Shown here: positions 53,058 through 61,383 of the stretch, piece by piece | Position numbering within the stretch: position 1 is the stretch's first letter | How the letters are laid out: each line of letters starts with the position of its first letter | Translations under genes and position numbers: made by a program | From: Ruegeria arenilitoris | GTDB lineage: Bacteria; Pseudomonadota; Alphaproteobacteria; Rhodobacterales; Rhodobacteraceae | Assembly: GCF_042675705.1 (NCBI RefSeq) | Contig: NZ_JBHTJJ010000001.1 | DNA length: 64,000 nt | Strand: one strand, 5' to 3' | The notes under the pieces: generated by a model | The model's input: only the letters and a program-made list of their open reading frames with translations | Told to the model about the DNA's origin: nothing | Database searches by the model: none

Positions 53058-54221
53058 ATGACCAAGGATAATGGGACTATTTCCAAGCAAAAGTTCATGG
53101 AAGAGCTTCGCCGGTACCAAAAGGGTTCGGTTACACGGCGACATTTCTTAGGCGTGACAGGTCTTGGGATGGCAACGGCCGTTCTGGGCACGGCCATTCC
53201 TGGGTTGCGTCCACGCCCGGCATTTGCTGCCGGGGACATTGGCGACCGAGTGATCCTCGCCACATGGCCGAACTACCATGACGAGATGAACTTCGAAGCC
53301 TTCACGGAAGCCACTGGCGCCCATGTTCAGGTCAATGTTTTTGGCTCGAACGAAGAGATGTTGGCAAAACTACAGGCTGGAGGGTCTGGCTGGGACGTTT
53401 TCGTTCCAACCAACTACACGATCACTACGTATGTGGGTGAAGATCTGATCATCCCGCTCGATACGTCCAAACTGCCAAACTACGACGCAGGTTCATTCGA
53501 ACAGCGCTTTTCCGATGCCGGTTCTGTCGATGGCCAGCTTTACGCGGTGCCAAAAAACTGGGGCACGACTGGCTTTGCAGTGAACACCAGCAAGCTTGAC
53601 GGCGCTCCGACTCCAACCACATGGAAAGAGTTCTGGGACCTTACTATGGAAGGTTACTCAGGCCGGACAATGGTGCATGATTACCAACTCACCACCATCG
53701 GTAATGCCCTGAAATACTTCGGCTACTCCTTCAACTCGGTCGATGAGAAGGAACTGGCGGATGCCGAGAAATTGTTGCTGGATGCCAAACCGCATCTGTT
53801 TGCAATCTCGTCGGATTATCAGCCACCGATGCGTAACGGTGACGCCTGGATGACGATGTGCTGGACAGGTGACGGCAAGCAGATGAATGTCGACATGCCT
53901 GAAATCGCCTACGTTCTGGGAACTGAGGGCGGTGAGCTCTGGTCCGACTACTACGCTATTCCTAAGGGCGCACCCCATATGGATGCCGCTTATGCCTTGA
54001 TCGACTTCCTGCTGAACCCGGAAGTTAATGCGAAAGAAGTCCTCGCTCACGGCTATCCATCGGCTGATGCTCGCACCAATGCGTTGCTGCCGAAGGAACT
54101 ACTGGAAGATCCGATCCTTTATCCGGCAGCTGACCTTCTGAATGCACTCGAGTTCGGCGCGGCGGCTACACTAACCGATCCAAACCGTGCCGAGTTGCTC
54201 GCCCGCTTCAAGTCGGCCTAA
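53058..54221 (+). CDS. Periplasmic solute-binding protein (PotD/PotF-like), Tat-exported
   Basis: The 387-residue protein carries a twin-arginine signal (VTRRHFLGVTGLGMATAVLG, ending near PAFAAG). The mature part resembles polyamine-binding proteins: VILATWPNYHDEMNFEAFTEATG, GSGWDVFVPTNYTITTYV, GQLYAVPKNWGTTGFAVNT, RNGDAWMTMCWTGDG and the hinge-rich GGELWSDYYAIPKGAPH. Putrescine or spermidine is one possibility; related proteins bind other cationic compounds. The Tat export suggests folding or cofactor capture before export. It is the second gene of the operon. Confidence 0.88.
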   Translation: MTKDNGTISKQKFMEELRRYQKGSVTRRHFLGVTGLGMATAVLGTAIPGLRPRPAFAAGDIGDRVILATWPNYHDEMNFEAFTEATGAHVQVNVFGSNEEMLAKLQAGGSGWDVFVPTNYTITTYVGEDLIIPLDTSKLPNYDAGSFEQRFSDAGSVDGQLYAVPKNWGTTGFAVNTSKLDGAPTPTTWKEFWDLTMEGYSGRTMVHDYQLTTIGNALKYFGYSFNSVDEKELADAEKLLLDAKPHLFAISSDYQPPMRNGDAWMTMCWTGDGKQMNVDMPEIAYVLGTEGGELWSDYYAIPKGAPHMDAAYALIDFLLNPEVNAKEVLAHGYPSADARTNALLPKELLEDPILYPAADLLNALEFGAAATLTDPNRAELLARFKSA

Positions 54222-54259
54222 GCGGCAAGGCCGCCAATATCGGAAAAGACGAGGACAAA

Positions 54260-55111
54260 ATGACCGAACGAGGCAGAAAAGCACTGTTGCTGGCTCCAGC
54301 AGGAATATGGCTTTTGGTAATGCTAGCCCTTCCTCTGCTGGTCGTCTTCGTCTTTTCCTTTGGCGAACGGGGTGCCGCCGGAGGCTACGTTCCAGCGTTC
54401 ACGTTGGAACAATATGCCAACCTTCCTGCGCGATGGACGGCGTTTAAGAACACTTTGATCCTTGCACCTCTGGGGACTATCGCTGCGTTGGTAATTGCCT
54501 ACCCGCTCGCCTACTTTCTTGCGGTGCGTTGTTCACCAAAGTGGAGAACTTCGCTGTTGATCCTAGTGATCGTGCCGTTCTGGACATCGATCCTGATCCG
54601 GTCATACGCTTGGATTTTCATCCTTGGGGGGCGTGGCTTGCCCGCTTTACTGGAGTCGATCGGCATCGATGATATCCGCCTGATAAATACGCCGTTCGCT
54701 GTGCTTGTCGGGATTGTCTATGGGTATCTACCTCTGATGGTTTTCCCGATTTTTGTAAGCTTAGACAAACTGGATAAACGCCTTCTGGAAGCATCGGCTG
54801 ATCTCGGCTCTACCCCATGGCGTACGTTCCGTCAGGTGACACTTCCTTTGTCGGTACCTGGTATCGCAACTGGCTGCATGCTGGTCTTCATCTTGCTGAT
54901 GGGCGAGTTTCTGATCCCAGCGATCTTGGGCGGCGGAAAGGTCTTTTTCGTCGGAAATGCGCTGGTGGACCTGTTCCTGCAGTCTCGGAACTGGGCGTAC
55001 GGATCGGCGGTCGCAATGACTCTGGTTGTCGTAATGCTTGTCACTGTCTCAATTTACATGAAATTCATCTCGCGCCTGGGTGGCCAGCGCGAAGATGTCT
55101 CGCTGATGTGA
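54260..55111 (+). CDS. ABC transporter permease (PotB-like)
   Basis: The 283-residue inner-membrane protein has six hydrophobic helices and the EAA-type loop that contacts the ATPase (LEASADLGSTPWRTFRQVTLPLSVPGI). It is the first of two permeases, followed after seven bases by a PotC-like permease. The combination of ATPase, binding protein and two permeases is the polyamine-type importer gene order. There is no sign of truncation or frameshift. Confidence 0.88.
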   Translation: MTERGRKALLLAPAGIWLLVMLALPLLVVFVFSFGERGAAGGYVPAFTLEQYANLPARWTAFKNTLILAPLGTIAALVIAYPLAYFLAVRCSPKWRTSLLILVIVPFWTSILIRSYAWIFILGGRGLPALLESIGIDDIRLINTPFAVLVGIVYGYLPLMVFPIFVSLDKLDKRLLEASADLGSTPWRTFRQVTLPLSVPGIATGCMLVFILLMGEFLIPAILGGGKVFFVGNALVDLFLQSRNWAYGSAVAMTLVVVMLVTVSIYMKFISRLGGQREDVSLM

Positions 55112-55118
55112 GGGTCCG

Positions 55119-55940
55119 ATGCGCTTATACGCGATTTGCGTCTACCTTTTTCTCTATATTCCAATCGGCATCATCGCGCTTTTCAGCTTTAATGCCGGAC
55201 GACACGCAAGCCAGTTCATGGGGTTCTCGACCCAATGGTATGGTAGAGCGCTGAACAACCCATTTGTAATGGACGCGCTCGAGACCAGTCTGCTTGCGGC
55301 ATTAATAACTGCTTGCCTCGCATCCACTCTCGGAACCATGGCGGCCATCGCTTTACAAGGGGTTAAGGGATGGCTCCGAACTTTGTTTGATGCGATGATT
55401 TATATTGCGATAATGATACCCGGTATCGTCATCGGCATCGCGACACTCATTGCCCTGGTCACCGTATTCGGCTGGCTAAACCCGCTTCTTGCAAGCCTAT
55501 GGCCCGATGGAGCAAATCCCCCGCAACTTTCCATGGGGATGCCCACGCTTGTCGCCGCCCACACCATGTTCACAATGGCGCTGGTCATAATCATCGTACG
55601 TGCAAGGCTATCGGGTATGGACCGCGCGCTCATGGAAGCTTCGGCTGACCTCTTTGCGACGCCCTGGGGCACCTTTCGACAGGTGACCCTGCCGTTGATA
55701 GCACCGGCAATTTTGGCAGGCTTCCTGCTCAGCTTCACTTTCTCATTTGATGATTTCATCATCGCGTTCTTCGTAGCTGGCTCAGAAACAACCCTGCCAA
55801 TCTACATATTCTCATCCATCCGGCGCGGCGTAACACCCGAGATCAATGCCATCGGCACTATGGTTATGGGCGCGTCGCTCTTGTTGCTCGTAGCAGCGCA
55901 GCTGCTTTTGCGCCGAGGCGCCTCAAAATCGAATAATTAA
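55119..55940 (+). CDS. ABC transporter permease (PotC-like)
   Basis: The 273-residue protein has about six membrane helices. Its EAA loop is MEASADLFATPWGTFRQVTLPLIAPAI, and a second characteristic stretch is SFTFSFDDFIIAFFVAGSETTLPIYIFSSIRRG. It completes the importer core with the preceding permease. A short gap of 18 bases separates it from the SDR gene, so that enzyme is probably made from the same mRNA. Confidence 0.88.
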   Translation: MRLYAICVYLFLYIPIGIIALFSFNAGRHASQFMGFSTQWYGRALNNPFVMDALETSLLAALITACLASTLGTMAAIALQGVKGWLRTLFDAMIYIAIMIPGIVIGIATLIALVTVFGWLNPLLASLWPDGANPPQLSMGMPTLVAAHTMFTMALVIIIVRARLSGMDRALMEASADLFATPWGTFRQVTLPLIAPAILAGFLLSFTFSFDDFIIAFFVAGSETTLPIYIFSSIRRGVTPEINAIGTMVMGASLLLLVAAQLLLRRGASKSNN

Positions 55941-55958
55941 ATAAAGGAGCCAAGTGAC

Positions 55959-56717
55959 ATGCGGCTTGCAGGTAAGGTCGCGCTCGTGACGGGCGCGGGA
56001 TCAGGAATTGGTCGGGCGGGTTCAATGGCAATGGCACAAGAGGGTGCGCATGTTGTGGTAACCGATCGCGATGCAACACTTGCTGAAGCCACTGTGGCCG
56101 CGATCGTAGCGCAGGGAAATCAAGCATCTGCCATACAGCTTGATGTGACCGATGACGATGCCCTTACCAGAACCATAGACGAAGCAGTTAAAAACTTCGG
56201 TCGGCTTGACGTGTTGCACTCTCACGCTGGGTTGCAGATCGAAGGAACGCTGGAAGAAGTGGAACCAGATGGAATGGATGCTTCTTGGGCATTGAATGTC
56301 CGCGCTCACTTCATTGCCGCGCGTGCAGCCGTCGCCCATATGAAATCACAAGGTGGAGGCAGCGTGATCGTCACGGCCTCCAATTCTGGGGTTCAATATG
56401 ACCGGGGTATGATCGCCTATGCGACTACAAAGCACGCTGCTGTTGCGATGGTCCGGCAGATGGCAGCCGACTACGCTGTCCATGCAATCCGTTTCAATGC
56501 CCTATGTCCAGGATTTGTAGACACCCCTTTCAATGCAGGCTTCGAAAAGCAGATGGGAGGCCGTGCCAAACTGGAAAGCTACATCGAGCAGGCGATCCCC
56601 ATGAGTCGATGGGCGACAGTTGACGAGATTGGCCATGGGATCGTCTATTTGGCTTCAGATGAATCCGCTTTTATGACGGGGCAAGCCCTGGTTATCGATG
56701 GCGGTGAATGCATTTAG
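55959..56717 (+). CDS. Short-chain dehydrogenase/reductase
   Basis: The 252-residue SDR has the NAD(P)-binding motif TGAGSGIG (11-18) and catalytic residues Ser141, Tyr154 and Lys158 (YATTK). The usual NAG after strand 4 is replaced by HAG (SHAGLQ). The C-terminal ending FMTGQALVIDGGECI is typical of the family. Cofactor preference may favour NAD, given the acidic residue after strand 2 (VTDRDAT). As the last gene of the importer operon it probably oxidises the imported compound or its product. The specific substrate cannot be named. Confidence 0.88.
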   Translation: MRLAGKVALVTGAGSGIGRAGSMAMAQEGAHVVVTDRDATLAEATVAAIVAQGNQASAIQLDVTDDDALTRTIDEAVKNFGRLDVLHSHAGLQIEGTLEEVEPDGMDASWALNVRAHFIAARAAVAHMKSQGGGSVIVTASNSGVQYDRGMIAYATTKHAAVAMVRQMAADYAVHAIRFNALCPGFVDTPFNAGFEKQMGGRAKLESYIEQAIPMSRWATVDEIGHGIVYLASDESAFMTGQALVIDGGECI

Positions 56718-56935
56718 TGATGGGTTAGACCGCTCAAGAGAATGTCTATCGCCGCAATTCATTTTGGCGAGCACATTTCAGTCCGCTTTGGGCTCAAAGT
56801 GGCCATTGGCCGCGCTATGAAGAAAGGTCCGCTCTAAGTCGCTGTCGAATGATATGAAGTCGTGAGCTTTACCCTCCCAAAAAATATTGTTTTCATCTGG
56901 ACCTCTACATTACCGGTTGATACATGCCCCTCAGT

Positions 56936-57010
56936 TCCGGCGTAGCTCAGTGGTAGAGCAAGCGACTGTTAATCGCTGGGTCGTAGGTTCGAGCCCTACC
57001 GCCGGAGCCA
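56936..57010 (+). tRNA. Second tRNA-Asn (anticodon GUU), inside the island
   Basis: A complete 75-nt tRNA-Asn with encoded CCA. The acceptor and T-arm match the copy at 49960 almost exactly, but the anticodon stem is AGCGA/TCGCT instead of GTTGA/TCAAT, and the T loop is GTTCGAGCC. It is intact and likely functional. It lies 225 bases before the right-hand 48-bp repeat. Confidence 0.95.
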
Positions 57011-57082
57011 CAGCTAACGCACACGATCACCGAACTGTTAGTGGAGGCTAGCCCTGCACGATTTCATGCCGATCACCGGAAC

Positions 57083-57108
57083 AAAACGTGCCAAAAACGT
57101 GCCAAAAA
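57083..57108 (+). repeat. Two tandem 11-bp repeats (AAAACGTGCCA), right end of the island
   Basis: AAAACGTGCCA appears at 57083-57093 and again at 57094-57104, followed by AAAAC. It shares the core TGCCAAAA (57090-57097 and 57101-57108) with the left-end repeat, with the same 11-base spacing and orientation. It is a candidate recombinase arm site 128 bases before the right repeat. Confidence 0.75.
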
Positions 57109-57235
57109 CTACCGCAATGATTGGCGTTTTCCTGCAATGCTACGCAACTTTGGGTGTTTCGCCAGACATCCTAAACCCAGCGAAACCCCTTATTTTTATG
57201 GAGATACGGGTGTTCCCCAAATTCGATGCATCGGT

Positions 57236-57283
57236 CTGTTAATCAATTGGTCGTAGGTTCGATCCCTACCGCCGGAGCCAAAA
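57236..57283 (+). repeat. Right copy of the 48-bp direct repeat (attR-like, tRNA-Asn 3' end)
   Basis: This is an exact copy of 49990-50037, containing the anticodon loop to the CCA of tRNA-Asn plus three bases. No acceptor 5' arm precedes it, so it is a 3' tRNA fragment, not a gene. It marks the right edge of the integrated segment. Confidence 0.93.
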
Positions 57284-57301
57284 ATCCCAAGAAATCAAGC
57301 G

Positions 57302-58921
57302 TTAACCTGCCAAGGCATCCTTGAACTCATCACGCAGTTTGCGTTTCAAAACCTTGCCCGTGGCGTTCAACGGCAGTGCGTCGACGAAGACCACTTTGTC
57401 CGGCACCTGCCACTTGGCGATCTTGCCGTCAAAAAACCCCAGCAGCTCGGCCTCAGACGGGTCTTCGCCCTCGGCCTTGACGGCCACCAGCAGCGGGCGT
57501 TCGTCCCATTTGGGATGTGGCACGCCGATCACGGCTGCGGTGCTCAATCTCGGGTGCGCTACGGCGATGTTTTCCAGCTCGACCGAGCTGATCCATTCAC
57601 CGCCCGACTTGATGATGTCCTTGGAGCGGTCGCGGATGGTCATGTAGCCATCCGGATCCAGCGTGGCCACATCGCCGGTGGCGAACCAGCCATCCTGCAG
57701 AAGCTCTTGATCCTGCAGCTGGAAATAGCTGTCCAGCACCCAGTGCCCGCGCACCATCAGGTCGCCCTGCGTGACCCCGTCATGCGGCAGGTCGTTGCCG
57801 TCGTCATCGACGATCTTCAGCTCGACCCCAAAGGGCGGACGGCCCTGATTCTCGCGCAGTTTGTGCTGTTCATCGATCGGCAGCTTGCGATGCTTGGCCA
57901 GCGGAATGTTGGCGGTGCCCAGCGGGCTCATTTCGCTCATCCCCCAGGCATGCACTGTGTCGACGCCGTATTTTTCCCGGAAGGTCGCGATCATCGAGGG
58001 CGGGCACGCCGCACCGCCGATCACCGTACGTTCGAGGCTTTCCAGCTTGGTGCCGCATTTGGCGGCGTGGGCCAGCAGTCCCTGCCAGATCGTGGGAACC
58101 CCCATCGCCAGCGTCACGCCATAGGTGTCGATCAGGTTCACCAGCGCCTCGCCATGCAGGTCAGGTCCGGGCAGCACCATCTGCGAACCGGACATGGCGC
58201 AGCCATAGGGCGACCCCCAGGCGTTGACATGGAACATGGGCACCACCGGCATCACCACATCCATCGCCGAATACCCGATGACGTCGCGGGTGTTCGAGGC
58301 AAAGCTGTGCAGAACGGTCGAACGGTGCGAATACAGAACCCCCTTGGGGTGACCGGTCGTGCCCGAGGTGTAGCACAGGCTCGAGGCCGTGTTTTCATCG
58401 AAGACGGGCCATTCGAAATCGGCGTCGCCGGTCTCGATCAACTCGTCATAGAATTCCAGGCCCGGGATCTGCTGCAGAGCGTCCTCGTTGCGCGGTCCCA
58501 TCAGGACAAAATGCTTCACCTCGGTCAGTTGATCGCGGATCGCGGCAACCAGCGGGAGGAAGGTGGCGTCGAAGAACAGCACCCGGTCCTGCGCGTGGTT
58601 GATGATGTAAACCAGCTGTTCGGGGAACAGGCGCGGGTTGATCGTGTGGCAGACGAATCCTGCGCCCGAGGCCGCATAGTAGATCTCAAGATGCCGGCGG
58701 TTGTTCCAGGCCAGGGTGCCGATCCGATCCTGCGGCTGCAGGCCCAGCTTGGTCAGCGCCGACCCCATGCGCCGGGCGTTGGCGCCGATCTCGCCCCAGT
58801 TCGTCCGGGTGACGGTTCCGTCGGTTTCGACCGACACGATCTCGGTCTGACCATGATAGCGCGCAGCATGATCGATCAGTGACGAAATCAACAACGGTTG
58901 CGTCATCATCTGTCCCAGCAT
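57302..58921 (-). CDS. dmdB: Acyl-CoA ligase, DmdB-like (3-methylmercaptopropionyl-CoA ligase)
   Basis: The 539-residue AMP-forming ligase has the adenylation motif SSLCYTSGTTGHPKGVLYSHRS, the A5 region HAWGMSEMSPLG, and the C-terminal GDVATLDPDGYMTIRDRSKDIIKSGGEWIS, ending with the catalytic-Lys region PLNATGKVLKRKL. From memory the sequence is very close to DmdB of Ruegeria, which activates the demethylation product of DMSP. Other medium-chain acids are possible substrates. The start at 58921 has a GGGAGG site six bases upstream. The other dmd genes are not in this window. It is the first core gene right of the island. Confidence 0.77.
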   Translation of the reverse strand: MLGQMMTQPLLISSLIDHAARYHGQTEIVSVETDGTVTRTNWGEIGANARRMGSALTKLGLQPQDRIGTLAWNNRRHLEIYYAASGAGFVCHTINPRLFPEQLVYIINHAQDRVLFFDATFLPLVAAIRDQLTEVKHFVLMGPRNEDALQQIPGLEFYDELIETGDADFEWPVFDENTASSLCYTSGTTGHPKGVLYSHRSTVLHSFASNTRDVIGYSAMDVVMPVVPMFHVNAWGSPYGCAMSGSQMVLPGPDLHGEALVNLIDTYGVTLAMGVPTIWQGLLAHAAKCGTKLESLERTVIGGAACPPSMIATFREKYGVDTVHAWGMSEMSPLGTANIPLAKHRKLPIDEQHKLRENQGRPPFGVELKIVDDDGNDLPHDGVTQGDLMVRGHWVLDSYFQLQDQELLQDGWFATGDVATLDPDGYMTIRDRSKDIIKSGGEWISSVELENIAVAHPRLSTAAVIGVPHPKWDERPLLVAVKAEGEDPSEAELLGFFDGKIAKWQVPDKVVFVDALPLNATGKVLKRKLRDEFKDALAG

Positions 58922-59057
58922 GGACATCCTCCCATTCATCGCGCCGCCTTGATGCGGCGTCTGTTGCGGCCCAGCGGCACGGCGACATGGCCGGCCCCGG
59001 GGCTTCTCCTCGGGGCCGATCCTGCCAATCATTTAATTGTCTGACAATAAAAGAATG

Positions 59058-59080
59058 CGACCTGCCGCAGCGGCAGGTCG
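59058..59080 (-). terminator. Terminator after pgi (zwf-pgl-pgi operon)
   Basis: A perfect ten-base-pair stem (CGACCTGCCG/CGGCAGGTCG) with loop CAG lies 17 bases beyond the pgi stop. On the minus strand it is followed by CATTCTTTTATTG, a T-rich tract consistent with an intrinsic terminator. Confidence 0.75.
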
Positions 59081-59096
59081 TCAGATTTGCAGGGCT

Positions 59097-60707
59097 TCAG
59101 CCCCGGTGCCGCAGCGCATAGGCCACGAGTGCGGCGGTCGAGCCGTCCTTGCCCTCGGTGCCCGCATCGCCATCGACGATCGGCCCCAGCGAGGTGGCCA
59201 GCTCCTTGCCCAGCTCCACCCCCCACTGGTCGAACGAGTTGATGCCCAACAGCACGCCTTCGACGAACACCCGGTGCTCATAGAGCGCGATGATCTGCCC
59301 CAGAACGAAGGGCGTCAGCTGCGGATAGATCAGCGTGGTCGAGGGCCGGTTGCCCGGGAATACGCGATGCCGGGCCTGACGCTCCAACTCGTCGCCCTGC
59401 AGGCCCTTCTCGGCCATGCGCGCCCGCGCTTCCTCCAACGACCGGCCGCGCATCAACGCCTCGGACTGGGCCAGGCAGTTTGCCAGCAGCAGACGGTGGT
59501 GATGGGCCAGCTCGGGCTCGTGCCCTTCGGCGGCCACCATGAATTCGCAAGGGATCACGTCGGTGCCCTGATGGATCAGCTGGTAAAACGCGTGCTGCCC
59601 GTTGGTGCCGGGTTCACCCCAGACCACGGGCCCCGAAGGCACGCTCAGCGCCGAGCCGTCCATAGCCACCGATTTGCCGTTCGATTCCATCTCGAGCTGC
59701 TGGAAATAGGCCGGCAACCGCAGCAGCCGTTGATCATAGGGCAGCACCGCGCGGCTGGCATGGCCCAGCACCTGACGGTGCCAGATGCCCACCAGCGCCA
59801 GCATCACCGGCATGTTCTCGGCCCAGTCCGCGGCGCGGAAATGCACGTCCATCGCCTGCCCGCCGCGCAGGAACGCGTCAAAGGCGTTCGAGCCCACCGC
59901 GATCATCACCGGAAGCCCAACCGGACCCCAGACCGAATAGCGCCCGCCGACCCAATCGGCAAAGCCGAACACGCGGTCAGACGGGATGCCGAAGTCCGCC
60001 GTCTTGTCCACAGCGCTGGACACGGCCGCAAACTGCCGCGCCGGGTCGCCCCCGCCGTCCAGCATCCAGGCCCGCGCCGTCCGCGCGTTGGTCATGGTTT
60101 CGATGGTGGTAAAGGTCTTGGACGCCACGATCACCAGCGTCCGCGTCGGGTCCAGCTCTCGCAGTGTGTCGGCGATATGCGCGCCATCCACGTTCGAGAC
60201 ATAGTGCAGGCGCGGCCCGTCGTGATAGGGCGCCAGCGCCAGCGTCGCCATCACCGGCCCAAGGTCCGAACCGCCGATGCCGATATTCACCACGTCGGTA
60301 AAGCTGCCCCCGGCCCCCTGGGCCGTTCCGCCCCGGACCTCTTCGGCGAACACGCGCATGCGCTGCAGGGTGTCCAAAACGTCGGGCATCACGTCCTGGC
60401 CATCAACCTCGACCGGGCCGCCATCCAGATTGCGCAGCGCCGTGTGCAGCACCGCGCGGCCCTCGGTCTCGTTGATCTTGTCACCCCGGAACATCGCGTC
60501 GCGCCGCCCGGCCAGACCGGCCTGATCGCACAGGTCGATCAGCGCCGAGCGGATATCCGCGTCAATCAGGGTTTTCGAATAGTCGAACAGCAAATCGCCG
60601 GTCGAGGCCGAGAAGCTCTGCGCCCGGCCGGGATCTTGCGCGAACAGATCGAGGATTCGGGTGTCCGCGCCTTTGGCCGCTAGAGTTCTGAGAGTGTCCA
60701 GTTGCAT
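59097..60707 (-). CDS. pgi: Glucose-6-phosphate isomerase
   Basis: The 536-residue enzyme interconverts glucose- and fructose-6-phosphate. Characteristic motifs are VNIGIGGSDLGPVMA, VASKTFTTIETMTNARTARAW, GGRYSVWGPVGLPVMIA (family signature) and the C-terminal SFDQWGVELGKEL. It is the last gene of a zwf-pgl-pgi cluster, with a four-base gap after pgl. With zwf and pgl it feeds the Entner-Doudoroff or pentose-phosphate route; edd and eda are outside the window. Confidence 0.96.
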   Translation of the reverse strand: MQLDTLRTLAAKGADTRILDLFAQDPGRAQSFSASTGDLLFDYSKTLIDADIRSALIDLCDQAGLAGRRDAMFRGDKINETEGRAVLHTALRNLDGGPVEVDGQDVMPDVLDTLQRMRVFAEEVRGGTAQGAGGSFTDVVNIGIGGSDLGPVMATLALAPYHDGPRLHYVSNVDGAHIADTLRELDPTRTLVIVASKTFTTIETMTNARTARAWMLDGGGDPARQFAAVSSAVDKTADFGIPSDRVFGFADWVGGRYSVWGPVGLPVMIAVGSNAFDAFLRGGQAMDVHFRAADWAENMPVMLALVGIWHRQVLGHASRAVLPYDQRLLRLPAYFQQLEMESNGKSVAMDGSALSVPSGPVVWGEPGTNGQHAFYQLIHQGTDVIPCEFMVAAEGHEPELAHHHRLLLANCLAQSEALMRGRSLEEARARMAEKGLQGDELERQARHRVFPGNRPSTTLIYPQLTPFVLGQIIALYEHRVFVEGVLLGINSFDQWGVELGKELATSLGPIVDGDAGTEGKDGSTAALVAYALRHRG

Positions 60708-60711
60708 GAGA

Positions 60712-61383
60712 TCAATCCGCCCAGTGTACCGTCATTCCATCCAAGACTGCCGCAATTGGCGCCTCCTCGGGCGGCAGGCTCATGGCACGCTCAAGCGCTG
60801 CGCGCTTTTTTTCACCATAGATGACCAGGTGTTTGGAAAGGGCGCCATCCAGAACCGGACCCGTCAGGGTGATGCGCGTCTCGGGCTGCGTCTGCGGGCG
60901 AGCAACGGCCAACGCCGGTGCATTGCTGGCCAATGCCTGCGCCAGCCCCTCCATCCCCGGAAACAACGAGGCCGTATGCATGTCGTCGCCCATTCCAAGA
61001 ACCAGCACCGCCAACGGGCGCAGCGGCTCGATCAGAGCTTCGATTTGGGGCAGAACCTCTTCGGGCGTCTTGCCGGGAATATAGAGCGGGACATAGTCCG
61101 CCGCCGCCGCTCGATTGGTCAGAAGTCGGTCGCGGATCAGGCGTTCGTTCGACCGGTCACTGTCTGCCGGGACGCAGCGCTCGTCGGTGGGCAGCACACG
61201 GACACGCTCCCATTCAAGGTCCGCGGCGCACAGGCTGTCGAAGATCGGTCCGGGCGTGGTGCCGCCGGGAACCGCAAAAGCCACGACATCGTTGTGCAGC
61301 AGCGCGGCCTCCAACTCTCCGGCCAGAACGTTGGCGACATCAATGGCCAGCATGTCCCTGTCGGCATATTCCTGAATCTTCAT
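60712..61383 (-). CDS. pgl: 6-phosphogluconolactonase
   Basis: The 223-residue enzyme hydrolyses 6-phosphogluconolactone. Visible motifs are AFAVPGGTTPGPIFDSLCA, RVLPTDERCVPADSDRSNERLIRD and VLVLGMGDDMHTASLFPG, matching the glucosamine-6-phosphate isomerase/lactonase family. The start at 61383 overlaps the zwf stop (ATGA), showing coupling. An open frame extends six codons upstream. Confidence 0.94.
   Translation of the reverse strand: MKIQEYADRDMLAIDVANVLAGELEAALLHNDVVAFAVPGGTTPGPIFDSLCAADLEWERVRVLPTDERCVPADSDRSNERLIRDRLLTNRAAAADYVPLYIPGKTPEEVLPQIEALIEPLRPLAVLVLGMGDDMHTASLFPGMEGLAQALASNAPALAVARPQTQPETRITLTGPVLDGALSKHLVIYGEKKRAALERAMSLPPEEAPIAAVLDGMTVHWAD

Larger units (their letters stand above)
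50038..57283. mobile_element. About 7.2-kb genomic island integrated in tRNA-Asn, without an integrase
   Basis: The segment is bounded by the 48-bp repeats derived from tRNA-Asn. It is visibly more AT-rich than both flanks and contains a LuxR regulator, an ABC uptake operon, an SDR gene, a small membrane protein and a second tRNA-Asn. No integrase, recombinase, excisionase, transposase or plasmid gene is seen. It is therefore either a decayed element or one mobilised by an integrase elsewhere. Ends carry paired TGCCAAAA repeats. Confidence 0.83.

Noticed and set aside
57041..57256. 71-codon plus-strand frame near the right repeat
   Set aside because: It runs through the repeat pair and the tRNA fragment, so it is chance.
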